The notes under the pieces were generated by a model. That model made no database searches. It saw nothing but the letters and a program-made list of their open reading frames with translations, and was not told the origin of the DNA. A stretch of 32,817 nucleotides of DNA, taken from positions 1 to 32,817 of the forward strand of contig JAUWKS010000035.1 in assembly GCA_030614005.1 (NCBI GenBank), read 5' to 3'. Position 1 is the stretch's first letter. Each line of letters starts with the position of its first letter. The DNA comes from Candidatus Heimdallarchaeota archaeon. GTDB taxonomy: Archaea > Asgardarchaeota > Heimdallarchaeia > JABLTI01. The translations under genes and the position numbers were made by a program. Of this stretch, positions 24,856 to 32,817 are shown one piece after another.

Positions 24856-25599
24856 ATGTCAAATACGAACATTCTGATAGTAGATGATAACATAAATCTC
24901 TCTAAAACCCTGGCTTTTATCTTGCAAAAGAAAGGTTATTCTATAGATACTGCTGAAAGTGGTGCTGAAGCTATTGCAAAAATCAAAGAAAAAAGCTATT
25001 ATCTAATCTTTCTCGATATCAAAATGAATGTAATGAACGGTGTTGAAGCTTTTAAGAAAATTAAGGAAATCGATTCTAATGTCGTTGTAATAATGATGAC
25101 AGCTTATGCTGTTGAAGATTTAATCCAAGAAGCGTTGAAGGAAGGAGCATTTGGAATTCTATACAAACCGTTGAATTTCAATAAATTAATCTCTCTTATT
25201 GAAAAATCTAAGGAAGAACAAGCTAGCATCCTCATCAGTATAATAGATGATAGTGAAGGAATAAGAACTACCTTAGAAAACATCTTTAATAAAAAAGGCT
25301 ATAAAACTACAGTTGCTGAAACAGGAGAAGAAGCTATAGCTTTTGCAAAGACAAATCAATGCGATGTATTTATCATCGATATGAAACTTCCAACAATAAA
25401 TGGACTGGAAACTTACTTAGCTCTTAAATATATTTGTCCAAAAGCAGTTGCTATACTAATATCTGGTCATAGTCAAGAAATGGATGACTTGATAAATTCA
25501 GCTCTAAGTCAAACTGCCTATACCTGTTTGCAGAAACCGCTTGACATGGAAGTTCTTTTGCAAATTGTTGATGGAATTCGCACCGATTTAAAAAATTGA
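24856..25599 (+). CDS. Tandem two-receiver protein (REC-REC)
   Basis: ATG 24856 lies 4 nt after the kinase stop; SD-like GAAGGGA is in the end of the kinase. The 247 residues form two receivers. The first (1-120) has D-D at residues 10-11, phospho-Asp54 in IFLDIKMN, Thr in MMTAYA and Lys in YKPLN. The second (about 125-245) has D-D in SIIDDS, phospho-Asp175 in FIIDMKLP, Ser in LISGHS and Lys in LQKPL. Both look active. A two-receiver protein without output is suited to act as a phosphate sink or relay between the kinase and other partners. The operon with the kinase is clear; the hierarchy of the two domains is not. Confidence 0.88.
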   Translation: MSNTNILIVDDNINLSKTLAFILQKKGYSIDTAESGAEAIAKIKEKSYYLIFLDIKMNVMNGVEAFKKIKEIDSNVVVIMMTAYAVEDLIQEALKEGAFGILYKPLNFNKLISLIEKSKEEQASILISIIDDSEGIRTTLENIFNKKGYKTTVAETGEEAIAFAKTNQCDVFIIDMKLPTINGLETYLALKYICPKAVAILISGHSQEMDDLINSALSQTAYTCLQKPLDMEVLLQIVDGIRTDLKN

Positions 25600-25907
25600 A
25601 ATTTGTCTTGTATTTTTATGGTAAATTAGATATTAAGCAAATATTGTTATCAAAAACTGATTTGAGAAATTAGCTTATATTTTAATTTACCTATTGTAAA
25701 TGAACAATTATACTTAGATAAAAATGAAATTTCATTATGAGATATAGATAATGTTCCAAAACAAACTTTTATTATTAAAAATATCTATTATAATAATTTA
25801 AAGAGATGAGATAATATCTGAATGAACCAATAAAAATCTAATTTGTATTCATTTCGATAATAAGCAATGTTTTCCTATTAAACAATAGCTTTATGGGTGT
25901 TCAAAGA
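25600..25907 (+). other. 308-bp gap before the REC-PAS protein
   Basis: No ORF or RNA found. It is very A/T-rich; several TATA-like runs occur (for example about 25787-25800, TTATAATAATTTAAAG), so a promoter cannot be singled out. Confidence 0.35.
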
Positions 25908-28589
25908 ATGAATGAAAAAAAGAGCAAGAAAGTAGATATTCTGATAATAGATGATGATGAAAGTTTTTCTAAATCGCTTTCATTTACTCTGAGAAAAAAA
26001 GGGTACAATGTGGAATTCGCCTTTACTTTTGATGAGGCTCTCGAAAAAGCAAATGAAAATCATTACAACATTGCTTTAGTGGATATTAAATTACAAGACA
26101 AGAGCGGTGTTGAATTAGTAGATTATTTGAAAGAAATTGATCCTGAAATAGCAATAATGATGATTACAGGGCATGCATCGGTGTCAACTGCAATAGAATC
26201 AGTTAATCTCGAAATATCAGCTTATTTCACAAAACCGGTAGATATGAATGTACTCCTAAAAACAATTAGTGAAGCTTTGGAAAAGCAAGAATTGCTAATT
26301 AGAAATAAGGAATTAATCATACAAGTGCAAAAAGAACTTGAAGAACGTAAACTAGCAGAAGAGAAATACCGGATGTTAGTTGAAACATCACCAAATGCTA
26401 TTTTATTGTTAGATATCGAAGGGAAAATCATTTTTGTTAATAAACAATTTTTAGCTGTGAGAGGTTACGAAAATGATGATGAAATTATTGGGCACAGTAT
26501 AGCAGATTTTTCTCACAGGGATCAAAATAAACTTACTAAAATTATTAATGAATTATTATCTAATAAAGAAACTAAACGAGAACATGAAATTACTTTATTT
26601 AAAAAAGATGGAACTACCTTTCAAGCAGAATGCACTACTTCCGTTGTATTGAATCAACAAGGTGAACCTGTGTTCTTTACTGCAATTCAAAAAGACGTTA
26701 CTGAAAGAAAGAAACAAGAGAAGGAATTAGCACTCAGAAACCAAATTAGTCATCTCTTTGCTACAATACCCGATAAAGAAATCTACAGTGAAATATTGAA
26801 TGCCGTTTTAAAAGCTATGAGTAGCAAAAAAGGTATTTTTGGTTATATTAATCCAAAAGGAGATTTAATCTGTCCCTCAATAGCAGGAGAAATTTGGGAT
26901 GAATGTCAAATTCCTGAAAAGTCGATAGTCTTCCCTCGGAAATCTTGGGGAGATAATCTTTGGACTAGAGCTCTTACAGATAGAGAAGTAGTTTATTCGA
27001 ATGAACAACCAACAAAACTCCCAAAGGGGCATATACCAATAGAACGACATCTTCCTGCTCCAATTGTTTATCAAGGAGAGACAATTGGTCTACTTTACAT
27101 TGCTAACAAGGAATCTAATTACACAAATGATGACATTCTTCTAATGAAAATGATTACAAAACACATTGCCCCAATACTATCTTCAAAACTACAGACGAAT
27201 ATTGAAGAGGATCAACGAAAGAAAGCCGAGTGGGAACGAGAAGATGCAATTAAAGATTTGGAAAAAATGTTTCAGTATTCACCTGCATTTCAATTTACAA
27301 CAAGCCTGGATGGTTATTTCAAACGGATAAATCCTATTTTCTGCAAAACTTTTGGTTATTCGGAAAGTGAATTGTTAGCTTCATCATTTATTGATTATGT
27401 TCATCCTGATGATCTTGAGGATTCTTTACCAAATATTGGAACACTGAGAAGCGGGTTAAAAACAATCAAGTTCATAAATCGTTTCCGCTGCAAAAATGGT
27501 GATTATAGATGGATTGAATGTATTTCAAATCCAATAGTTAGCGATGATAACATTTTCTCTATTGCTCAAGATATAACTGCTCGAAAGAAAGCAGAGGAAG
27601 AGATCGAAGAAAGTGAATTAAGATATCGAACTATTTTCAAAGCAGCATTTGATTCAATAATGATAATTAAGGATGATAAATTTGTTGATTGTAATGATGT
27701 ACTTGTTGAAAAGTATGGATTTAAGAATAAGGATGAGTTTCTAGGTCTATCTCCTTGGGATATATCACCCCCACTACAACCAGATGGCACATCATCAAAA
27801 GAAAAAGGAATGGCGTTATTGGAAGCTACATTAGCAGGTGTACCTCAACAATTTTACTGGGTCCATGAATTTAAAGGTAGAACACCATTTGAGGTTAACG
27901 TTTCATTGAGTAGCTTTGAAATGCATGGGGAGAAATATATTTTAGCTATGTGGTTTGATTTAACAGAAAGCAAAAAGGCAGCATTAGATTTAAAACATTC
28001 AGAGGAATTATATCGAACTGTTTTTGACACTACTGGTACAGCAATGTTACTTACTGAAAATCGAAAAGTAGTTGTTTGTAATAAGAGATTCTTTGAGCTA
28101 TTTGGATATACACGAGAGGAAATTGAAGGAGAGGTTTGGACAAAATGGATTTTTGAATCTGACCATGAAAAAATGTTAGCAATATATTCTAACTATCAGA
28201 AGAATCCAAATCTTTTTCCAATGGAAACTGAATTTAGAATTATTCGAAATGATGGAGAAATTAGAACTGTTTTTGCAATTATTGATCTTATTCCTGGAAC
28301 AGTAAGAACTGTAGCTTCTATACAAGATATTACCACGAAAAAGAATCTTGAAGAAGTTAGAAGTCAAGTATATGAACAGCTTGAAAGAAATATGGAACAA
28401 TTCGCGATACTAGTTGATAGCATACGTAATCCTCTAGCAGTCATTGTAGGTTTTGCTGATATTTATCCTGAAGATGTTACTGATAAAATCATTAAGCAGG
28501 TCAAGTTAGTTGATGATATTATTTCAGAACTTGATTTGCGATTCCTAGAGTCAGAAAACGTTCGGAATTTCTTAAAAAAACACACATAA
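25908..28589 (+). CDS. REC-PAS-GAF-PAS-PAS-PAS protein ending in a histidine-less kinase-like domain
   Basis: The start ATG 25908 follows GGGTG (25895-25899) with 8-nt spacing. The receiver (6-125) is complete: D-D-D, phospho-Asp59 in ALVDIKL, and Lys in FTKPVD. Then come PAS 1 (about 155-270), a GAF domain (about 280-430, ending NKESNYTNDDILL), PAS 2 (about 445-560), PAS 3 (about 570-695) and PAS 4 (about 700-815). A 60-residue C-terminus, QFAILVDSIRNPLAVIVG, resembles the HisKA helix around the H-box, but Asp837 occupies the His position (compare GHELRNPL in the kinase at 21816). No HATPase domain follows. It can receive a phosphate but cannot autophosphorylate. It probably dimerises and may dock with other signalling proteins. 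A paralogue lies at 30291. Confidence 0.88.
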   Translation: MNEKKSKKVDILIIDDDESFSKSLSFTLRKKGYNVEFAFTFDEALEKANENHYNIALVDIKLQDKSGVELVDYLKEIDPEIAIMMITGHASVSTAIESVNLEISAYFTKPVDMNVLLKTISEALEKQELLIRNKELIIQVQKELEERKLAEEKYRMLVETSPNAILLLDIEGKIIFVNKQFLAVRGYENDDEIIGHSIADFSHRDQNKLTKIINELLSNKETKREHEITLFKKDGTTFQAECTTSVVLNQQGEPVFFTAIQKDVTERKKQEKELALRNQISHLFATIPDKEIYSEILNAVLKAMSSKKGIFGYINPKGDLICPSIAGEIWDECQIPEKSIVFPRKSWGDNLWTRALTDREVVYSNEQPTKLPKGHIPIERHLPAPIVYQGETIGLLYIANKESNYTNDDILLMKMITKHIAPILSSKLQTNIEEDQRKKAEWEREDAIKDLEKMFQYSPAFQFTTSLDGYFKRINPIFCKTFGYSESELLASSFIDYVHPDDLEDSLPNIGTLRSGLKTIKFINRFRCKNGDYRWIECISNPIVSDDNIFSIAQDITARKKAEEEIEESELRYRTIFKAAFDSIMIIKDDKFVDCNDVLVEKYGFKNKDEFLGLSPWDISPPLQPDGTSSKEKGMALLEATLAGVPQQFYWVHEFKGRTPFEVNVSLSSFEMHGEKYILAMWFDLTESKKAALDLKHSEELYRTVFDTTGTAMLLTENRKVVVCNKRFFELFGYTREEIEGEVWTKWIFESDHEKMLAIYSNYQKNPNLFPMETEFRIIRNDGEIRTVFAIIDLIPGTVRTVASIQDITTKKNLEEVRSQVYEQLERNMEQFAILVDSIRNPLAVIVGFADIYPEDVTDKIIKQVKLVDDIISELDLRFLESENVRNFLKKHT

Positions 28590-28613
28590 TTGGGAAAAAA
28601 AAAGAAAAAAATA

Positions 28614-28632
28614 GGCTTGAAAAATACAAGCC
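28614..28632. terminator. Hairpin between convergent genes
   Basis: GGCTTG (28614-28619) pairs with CAAGCC (28627-28632) over a 7-nt A-rich loop, in the 46-bp gap between the PAS gene and the convergent LEA-like gene. It could serve both directions. Confidence 0.45.
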
Positions 28633-28635
28633 ATA

Positions 28636-29970
28636 TTAGTTATTTGGTACAAAAATATCGTAGATGTATACTAATAAGTCGATTTCGAAATCACCTATCT
28701 GAATAAAGAGGTGTCCTCCAATAATATCTACGTATAATTGATTCTTAAGAAAATATTCATCATTGAAACGTATGGCTTGTTCGATATTATTGTCTGAGAA
28801 TGAAACAGTTTCTTCTTTGAATCCCAATGGATCGAGTTCAATAGGTGCCGAAGACCAATTAAGATCTAATGGTGTTATTGGTATCATAGTATCCGCAGGG
28901 AAATTCCAAGTACCTGCTAACGGAATGAAGAGGTTTGCACCATCTGCATCATTATAAGTTAGATTGCCATAGAATCCTGTAAGGTTAATTTCAATATCCA
29001 TTGGATTGGTTATTGTAATAACCGTATCTACTTGATAACTAACAGTTGTAGGTAGACCACTGATATCTAAAGAAATCATTTCTACTTCAACCGATAGAAG
29101 ATCTGTTTGTGCTCCTTCAAATTCAATCGTAAAGTAGTCTTTGCCTATCTCTAAATTATCTAATTCATCTATTGTAATTGTATAGTTAACCCACAATGTG
29201 GTGTTAAACGAGCTTATATAATCACCAATTATATTTGCCAAGTCAGTTTTAGGACCATCTAACCAAGTGTCTAATTGAAGATAATTGGTTCCAGTCTGTA
29301 TAAGGAAATTATTTTTAGTAATATTTCCAATATGACTCATATTAAAATTCTTTAAATCTGAATAAAGTGATGAGATTTCCACCTCTACTGGACTTGGATT
29401 ATAAATCTTAGCGACTATTTCAAGAAGGATTGCGTCATCTTCAACATCCACTAACTCAAATGATTGTAAACTGAAATCAAGATCACCAAGACCATTCATT
29501 TCCAAAGACTTGGATATTGTTTTTTGTCCCAAAGCTGCTAGAGCTCCTTCAAACTCTATCACAATATCGATATCAACGGCTATTGTTTTATGATTTGAAA
29601 AATCATCAACGAAATCTGCAAATGCGACTTCATCAGTTATATTTAAAGTGAAATCTGTGGTATGATTTGCTTGTTGAGTTGAGAAAGAAGATGTTAATAC
29701 AGTCCCTTCTCCTAAAACATGATCGCTATAACTAACATTGAGTGTAACTATTATGAACGTAGCATCTACTACTGTTGGTTCACTAATTGTGAAATTAACA
29801 GTTCCTGCAAGGCTACCATCCGTTAAATCATTTATAACGAAGGCATCAATGGTGACTTCAGTATTGTCTATTCGGTTTTGAGAATAGAAATAGACACCTA
29901 AGAAGATAGATGGTACCGCAATAACAACTATCGAACCAATAACTATCAGAATAATATATATTTTTTTCAT
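28636..29970 (-). CDS. Membrane-anchored protein with tandem LEA2/WHy-like beta-sandwich domains
   Basis: ATG at 29970 has no SD; a TATA-like run (TTTTTAAATTATATC on the minus strand, about 29998-29984) suggests a near-leaderless transcript. The 444 residues start with a basic patch and one TM helix (about 5-29), putting the rest outside. Two to three repeated beta-rich domains follow, with LEA2-like openings: KIYNPSPVEVEISSLYSDLK (about 188-207) and ITITNPMDIEINLTGFYGNL (about 320-339). The Asn-Pro-x-x-hydrophobic-x-hydrophobic pattern is that of WHy/LEA14 and fungal DUF3712-like domains. Many Asn-x-Thr/Ser sites fit N-glycosylation. Such domains are linked to membrane or stress functions in other organisms, but the role here is unknown. 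It lies convergent with, and outside, the surrounding signalling genes. Confidence 0.7.
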   Translation of the reverse strand: MKKIYIILIVIGSIVVIAVPSIFLGVYFYSQNRIDNTEVTIDAFVINDLTDGSLAGTVNFTISEPTVVDATFIIVTLNVSYSDHVLGEGTVLTSSFSTQQANHTTDFTLNITDEVAFADFVDDFSNHKTIAVDIDIVIEFEGALAALGQKTISKSLEMNGLGDLDFSLQSFELVDVEDDAILLEIVAKIYNPSPVEVEISSLYSDLKNFNMSHIGNITKNNFLIQTGTNYLQLDTWLDGPKTDLANIIGDYISSFNTTLWVNYTITIDELDNLEIGKDYFTIEFEGAQTDLLSVEVEMISLDISGLPTTVSYQVDTVITITNPMDIEINLTGFYGNLTYNDADGANLFIPLAGTWNFPADTMIPITPLDLNWSSAPIELDPLGFKEETVSFSDNNIEQAIRFNDEYFLKNQLYVDIIGGHLFIQIGDFEIDLLVYIYDIFVPNN

Positions 29971-30290
29971 GAATTTATTTTATTGATATAATTTAAAAAG
30001 TCTATTTTTGTGGCAGATATGTGACTGATTGTCTTTAAGAAAAGTTTGAACGTATTATCTCCATAACAATTTGCATAGTTGCGTCCTAACCCCTTCTTCT
30101 GGTGATAGTTTTTATTATCATTTAAAGAATTACAGAATCAGTATTTTAGAAATGTCCTCAAGTAGGATACTTTTTGCCCATACTGCTAATTTAAAATATC
30201 AATATCATCAATATTTTACTCCAAGAAGAACCCATATCATAATTTTAACTATTCTATGATATAAGTTAACTTGGAGTGAGATAATTTAAA
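29971..30290 (+). other. 320-bp gap between divergent genes
   Basis: This holds the promoter of the minus-strand LEA-like gene at its left end and the SD GGAGTGAG (30273-30280) of the next gene at its right end. A 62-codon frame at 30071 lacks coding character and SD; nothing else found. Confidence 0.4.
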
Positions 30291-32426
30291 ATGCAAATAT
30301 CTAAAATATTGTTGATTGATAATGATAATAAAGTCAAAAGAATTTTATTAGAAAAACTAAGAAATTCAATTGAAGATTTAGATATTTATTTACTTAAAAA
30401 GAAGAAAGATTTAGATGTAATTATAAAAAAAATGAATGCTAAAATCGTTTTAGTTAATTGTGATTTGAAGTGGGCCGATTCTTTTAAATTGCTTAAAGAA
30501 CTTGGTGAAAATTACCCATTTATTGGCAAGATTGTTTTCAGCACTAAAAACGTCAACATAATGGTTAAGGGACAAGAGAATATTGCTGATGGAATTATTA
30601 ACAATATAGATGATAAAGTGTTAGAACAATTGCATTTTGCTTTAGGATGTGCGTACAATAGAGCTTTTGAACGTCAAGAATTAGATTTCACAAGAAGAGA
30701 GTATCAGCAATTGTTAGATAACGTCCCAATAGGAATATATCAAACCGATTATAAAGGGACGATACTGTCCTGTAATAAGATGTTTGCTCAAATTTTGGGC
30801 TATGAACATGAAAAAGAGCTTGTAAATACTCAAATCCAAGACTATCTTTTGAAAAAGGGTACTCGTTTAGAGAGTCTTTCAGCTTTTATTTCAGGAACAC
30901 CATTCGCTAGTGGTAAAAAACAATTGATAAGAAAAGATAGCAAAATTATTTGGGTTGAATTAAATACTAAAGCGACCTTTACTGAAGATAATATATTACT
31001 TAGATTGAATGGAAGTATCAAAGATATTACTGATGAAATGTCGTTGAAAGAAGAGATCAAAAAAAGTCACAATTTGATGGACTTGTATATGGATTCAGCT
31101 GATTCTTACTTTGTTATTGTAAATAAGGACGAAACTGTCGCATTAGTTAATACAAAACTGGCGAAATTTTTTGGTTATACAGCAAATGAAATGATTGGAA
31201 TAAACTGGATTGACTTAATAAGAAACAAAGAACGAAGGGAAAAAACTAGAGAAAAATTTAAAGCTACTTTTTATGATGATGTTCAAGAACTGAATATTGG
31301 AGAAGTAGAAATTAAAGGAGAAGATGGAATCACAAAATATTTCACTTGGAAAAATACAATCATAAAAAATGATAAAGGAGAAAAAGAAGCTCTTATTAGT
31401 GCAGGAACAGATATTACTGAAAGAATAAAAATGGAAAAACTCTTGCGTGAAAATGAAGAAAAATACCGAAAATTATTTGAAACTTCACCCAATGCAATTC
31501 TTTATACTGACCTTAATGGTGATATTCTTGTTGTGAATCAGCAGTTTTTAAGGATGCATGGTTTTGATAACAGTGATGAAATCATTGGTAAGAATATTAG
31601 TTCTCTAATATCTGATTTGAAGCTCAAAAAGGTTTTTAATCGTATTGATGTACGACAGCTTATCGGAGATTCTGGTAAAAAAGAACATCTTTTGATAAGA
31701 AAAAATGGTTCAACATTTCCTGCTGATGTTACTAGCTCCTTTGTTTTAAATGATCTCGGAGAACCAATCGGTGTAATTGTAATAGCACGTGATATTTCCG
31801 ACAAAAAGCACTTTCAAAAAGCACTTGAAAATTCCGAAAGATTGTACAGAACGATTTTCGAAAATACTGGAACAAATATGCTAGTTGTCGATTCAAATTT
31901 TAGAATTGTTCTTTGTAATTCACTTTTTGAAAAGTTTGTTGGAATTACAAAAGATGAGATTATAGACACTAGTTGGAAATCTCTTATACATCCTAATGAT
32001 TATGATTATTTGTTAGGCATTAATAATGCAATTGCTAATCGTCCCGAATCATTTCCACAAGAGTTTGAATTTCGTGTAGTAGGCCAAAAGGGTGTTGTTA
32101 GAAATGTTTGGGCTGTTGCAGATATCATACCAGATACTAATCAGGCCGTAATTTCTATTCATGACATAACAGAAAAAGCTCTCATGGAACAAGTTAAATC
32201 ACAAGCATATGAACAGATTGAGCGTAATTTAGAGCAATTTGCCATTTTAGTTGATAGTATTCGAAATCCTCTCGCAGTTATTATCGGAATCGTTGATAGT
32301 TTTGAACATGAATCATCAGAAGATATCATTGAACAAATTAATATGATAGATAAGATTACTGTTCAACTAGATAACAGATGGTTAGAATCTGAGGTAATTA
32401 GAAATTTCCTTAAGGAACACATGTAA
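30291..32426 (+). CDS. Degenerate-receiver/multi-PAS protein with histidine-less kinase-like C-terminus
   Basis: ATG 30291 follows SD GGAGTGAG (10 nt). The 711 residues start with a receiver-like domain (1-120) in which the phospho-Asp position is Asn56 (VLVNCDL, against LVLMD in normal receivers). The acidic pair LLIDND remains, but the conserved Lys of the C-terminal switch is not found. Then PAS 1 (about 130-250), PAS 2 (about 260-375), PAS 3 (about 385-505) and PAS 4 (about 510-630) follow. The C-terminus is NLEQFAILVDSIRNPLAVII, a paralogue of that at 25908, with Asp655 at the H-box His position and no HATPase domain. So neither the phosphate acceptor nor the kinase is intact. Expected role: a sensor working by conformational change, possibly pairing with the paralogue through the shared C-terminus. 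Confidence 0.85.
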   Translation: MQISKILLIDNDNKVKRILLEKLRNSIEDLDIYLLKKKKDLDVIIKKMNAKIVLVNCDLKWADSFKLLKELGENYPFIGKIVFSTKNVNIMVKGQENIADGIINNIDDKVLEQLHFALGCAYNRAFERQELDFTRREYQQLLDNVPIGIYQTDYKGTILSCNKMFAQILGYEHEKELVNTQIQDYLLKKGTRLESLSAFISGTPFASGKKQLIRKDSKIIWVELNTKATFTEDNILLRLNGSIKDITDEMSLKEEIKKSHNLMDLYMDSADSYFVIVNKDETVALVNTKLAKFFGYTANEMIGINWIDLIRNKERREKTREKFKATFYDDVQELNIGEVEIKGEDGITKYFTWKNTIIKNDKGEKEALISAGTDITERIKMEKLLRENEEKYRKLFETSPNAILYTDLNGDILVVNQQFLRMHGFDNSDEIIGKNISSLISDLKLKKVFNRIDVRQLIGDSGKKEHLLIRKNGSTFPADVTSSFVLNDLGEPIGVIVIARDISDKKHFQKALENSERLYRTIFENTGTNMLVVDSNFRIVLCNSLFEKFVGITKDEIIDTSWKSLIHPNDYDYLLGINNAIANRPESFPQEFEFRVVGQKGVVRNVWAVADIIPDTNQAVISIHDITEKALMEQVKSQAYEQIERNLEQFAILVDSIRNPLAVIIGIVDSFEHESSEDIIEQINMIDKITVQLDNRWLESEVIRNFLKEHM

Positions 32427-32630
32427 TTGTTATGAATTTAGTTTTATTTAACAAATTATTTTCATTCAACTATTTATTATCAAATGACATCTAATTTTAA
32501 AATGCTTTTTTTATTCTTAAGTTATAACTAAAAAGACTTTTATTTAATCAAACGTTATTCTATTTACTTGTAGACTAAACATTCAATATCATTTTAAACA
32601 GCAAAGTATTTTATCAATGGAGAGGAAAAA

Positions 32631-32817
32631 ATGCTTAGGGCTAAAATTCTCTTAGTGGATAAAGATAAAAAGTTCCTGAAAACGACGAAGAAATTTCTAC
32701 TAGAAATTGCCAGTGATTTTCAAATTAAAACTTGCATATCTACTGAACAAGCATTAGAGATATTAAATGAAGAGAAATATCACGCAGTAATTTCTGAATA
32801 TGTTTTACCAGAAATGA
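32631..32817 (+). CDS. Receiver-domain protein, start only, Asp replaced by Glu
   Basis: ATG 32631 follows SD GGAGAGG (5 nt). The frame runs off the window after about 62 residues. The segment AKILLVDKDKKFLKTTKKFL is a receiver first strand/helix, and VISEYVLPEM is the phosphorylation strand with Glu56 where Asp is expected. Glu is a well-known phospho-mimic in receivers, so this may be a constitutively on variant. The rest, including any output domain, is outside. It is the third REC gene in a row on this strand. Confidence 0.75.
   Translation, partial: MLRAKILLVDKDKKFLKTTKKFLLEIASDFQIKTCISTEQALEILNEEKYHAVISEYVLPEM

Noticed and set aside
30071..30259. 62-codon ORF before the degenerate REC-PAS gene
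   Set aside because: No SD, irregular composition and no recognisable feature; probably chance.
1..32817. CRISPR arrays, insertion sequences, integrase or att sites
   Set aside because: No regularly spaced repeats, transposase-like ORFs or terminal inverted repeats were seen on either strand.

Overview
The window is AT-rich, gene-dense DNA that reads as an archaeal chromosome, most likely from an Asgard (Promethearchaeati) lineage such as a Heimdall- or Loki-type archaeon. Three things support this. Several genes (tetR-like, arsR-like, the LEA-like gene) start at or next to the predicted transcription start, with an archaeal TATA box about 25-30 nt upstream and no Shine-Dalgarno (SD); others use GGTGA/GGAGG-type SDs with frequent TTG starts. 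The regulators are archaeal-type (RHH/CopG, ArsR). There is also a set of longin/roadblock-like domain proteins, alone or fused to TPRs or to a large membrane receptor, of the kind abundant in Asgard genomes. The lineage is inferred; no marker gene (ribosomal, rRNA) is present.

Layout. 1-3300: end of a secreted LVIVD-type propeller protein (minus strand), two unassigned genes, a longin/DENN-like small protein and a seven-helix membrane protein. 3400-5830: a membrane nitrilase-fold protein resembling apolipoprotein N-acyltransferase and a TetR regulator, linked by shared palindromic operators. 6071-8372: a leaderless ArsR with a Cys cluster, a multi-pass membrane protein, a 38-codon basic ORF behind nested palindromes, and an RHH regulator. 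8526-9703: a decayed ABC-ATPase/membrane-protein relic, then a strongly structured ~238-nt RNA with its own TATA box, followed after 19 nt by an alpha-helical protein tentatively of the DIP1984 type. 9806-21109: a TPR gene plus a receptor gene (beta-propeller, TSP3 repeats, TM helix, cytoplasmic longin-like domain), and later a second TPR gene with its duplicated promoter and a leftover 3' piece of the receptor gene. Between the copies lie a minus-strand REC-PAS-GAF sensor and a TPR-longin gene interrupted by an in-frame TAG. 21248-32817: a signalling cluster with a single receiver, a complete hybrid-type PAS histidine kinase, a tandem double receiver, two large PAS proteins ending in a kinase-like dimerisation domain whose phospho-histidine is replaced by Asp and which lack an ATPase domain, a LEA-like surface protein, and a truncated receiver.

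How it may work together (inference): the right half is a multi-sensor phosphorelay with one functional kinase (21816-24851) feeding several receivers, some of which have lost the phospho-accepting Asp (Asn or Glu instead) and may act as phosphorylation-independent adaptors. The left half pairs membrane receptors with longin-type domains that in Asgard archaea are associated with small GTPase regulation. The strongest candidate for an undescribed element is the structured RNA plus helical-protein module at 8743-9703.
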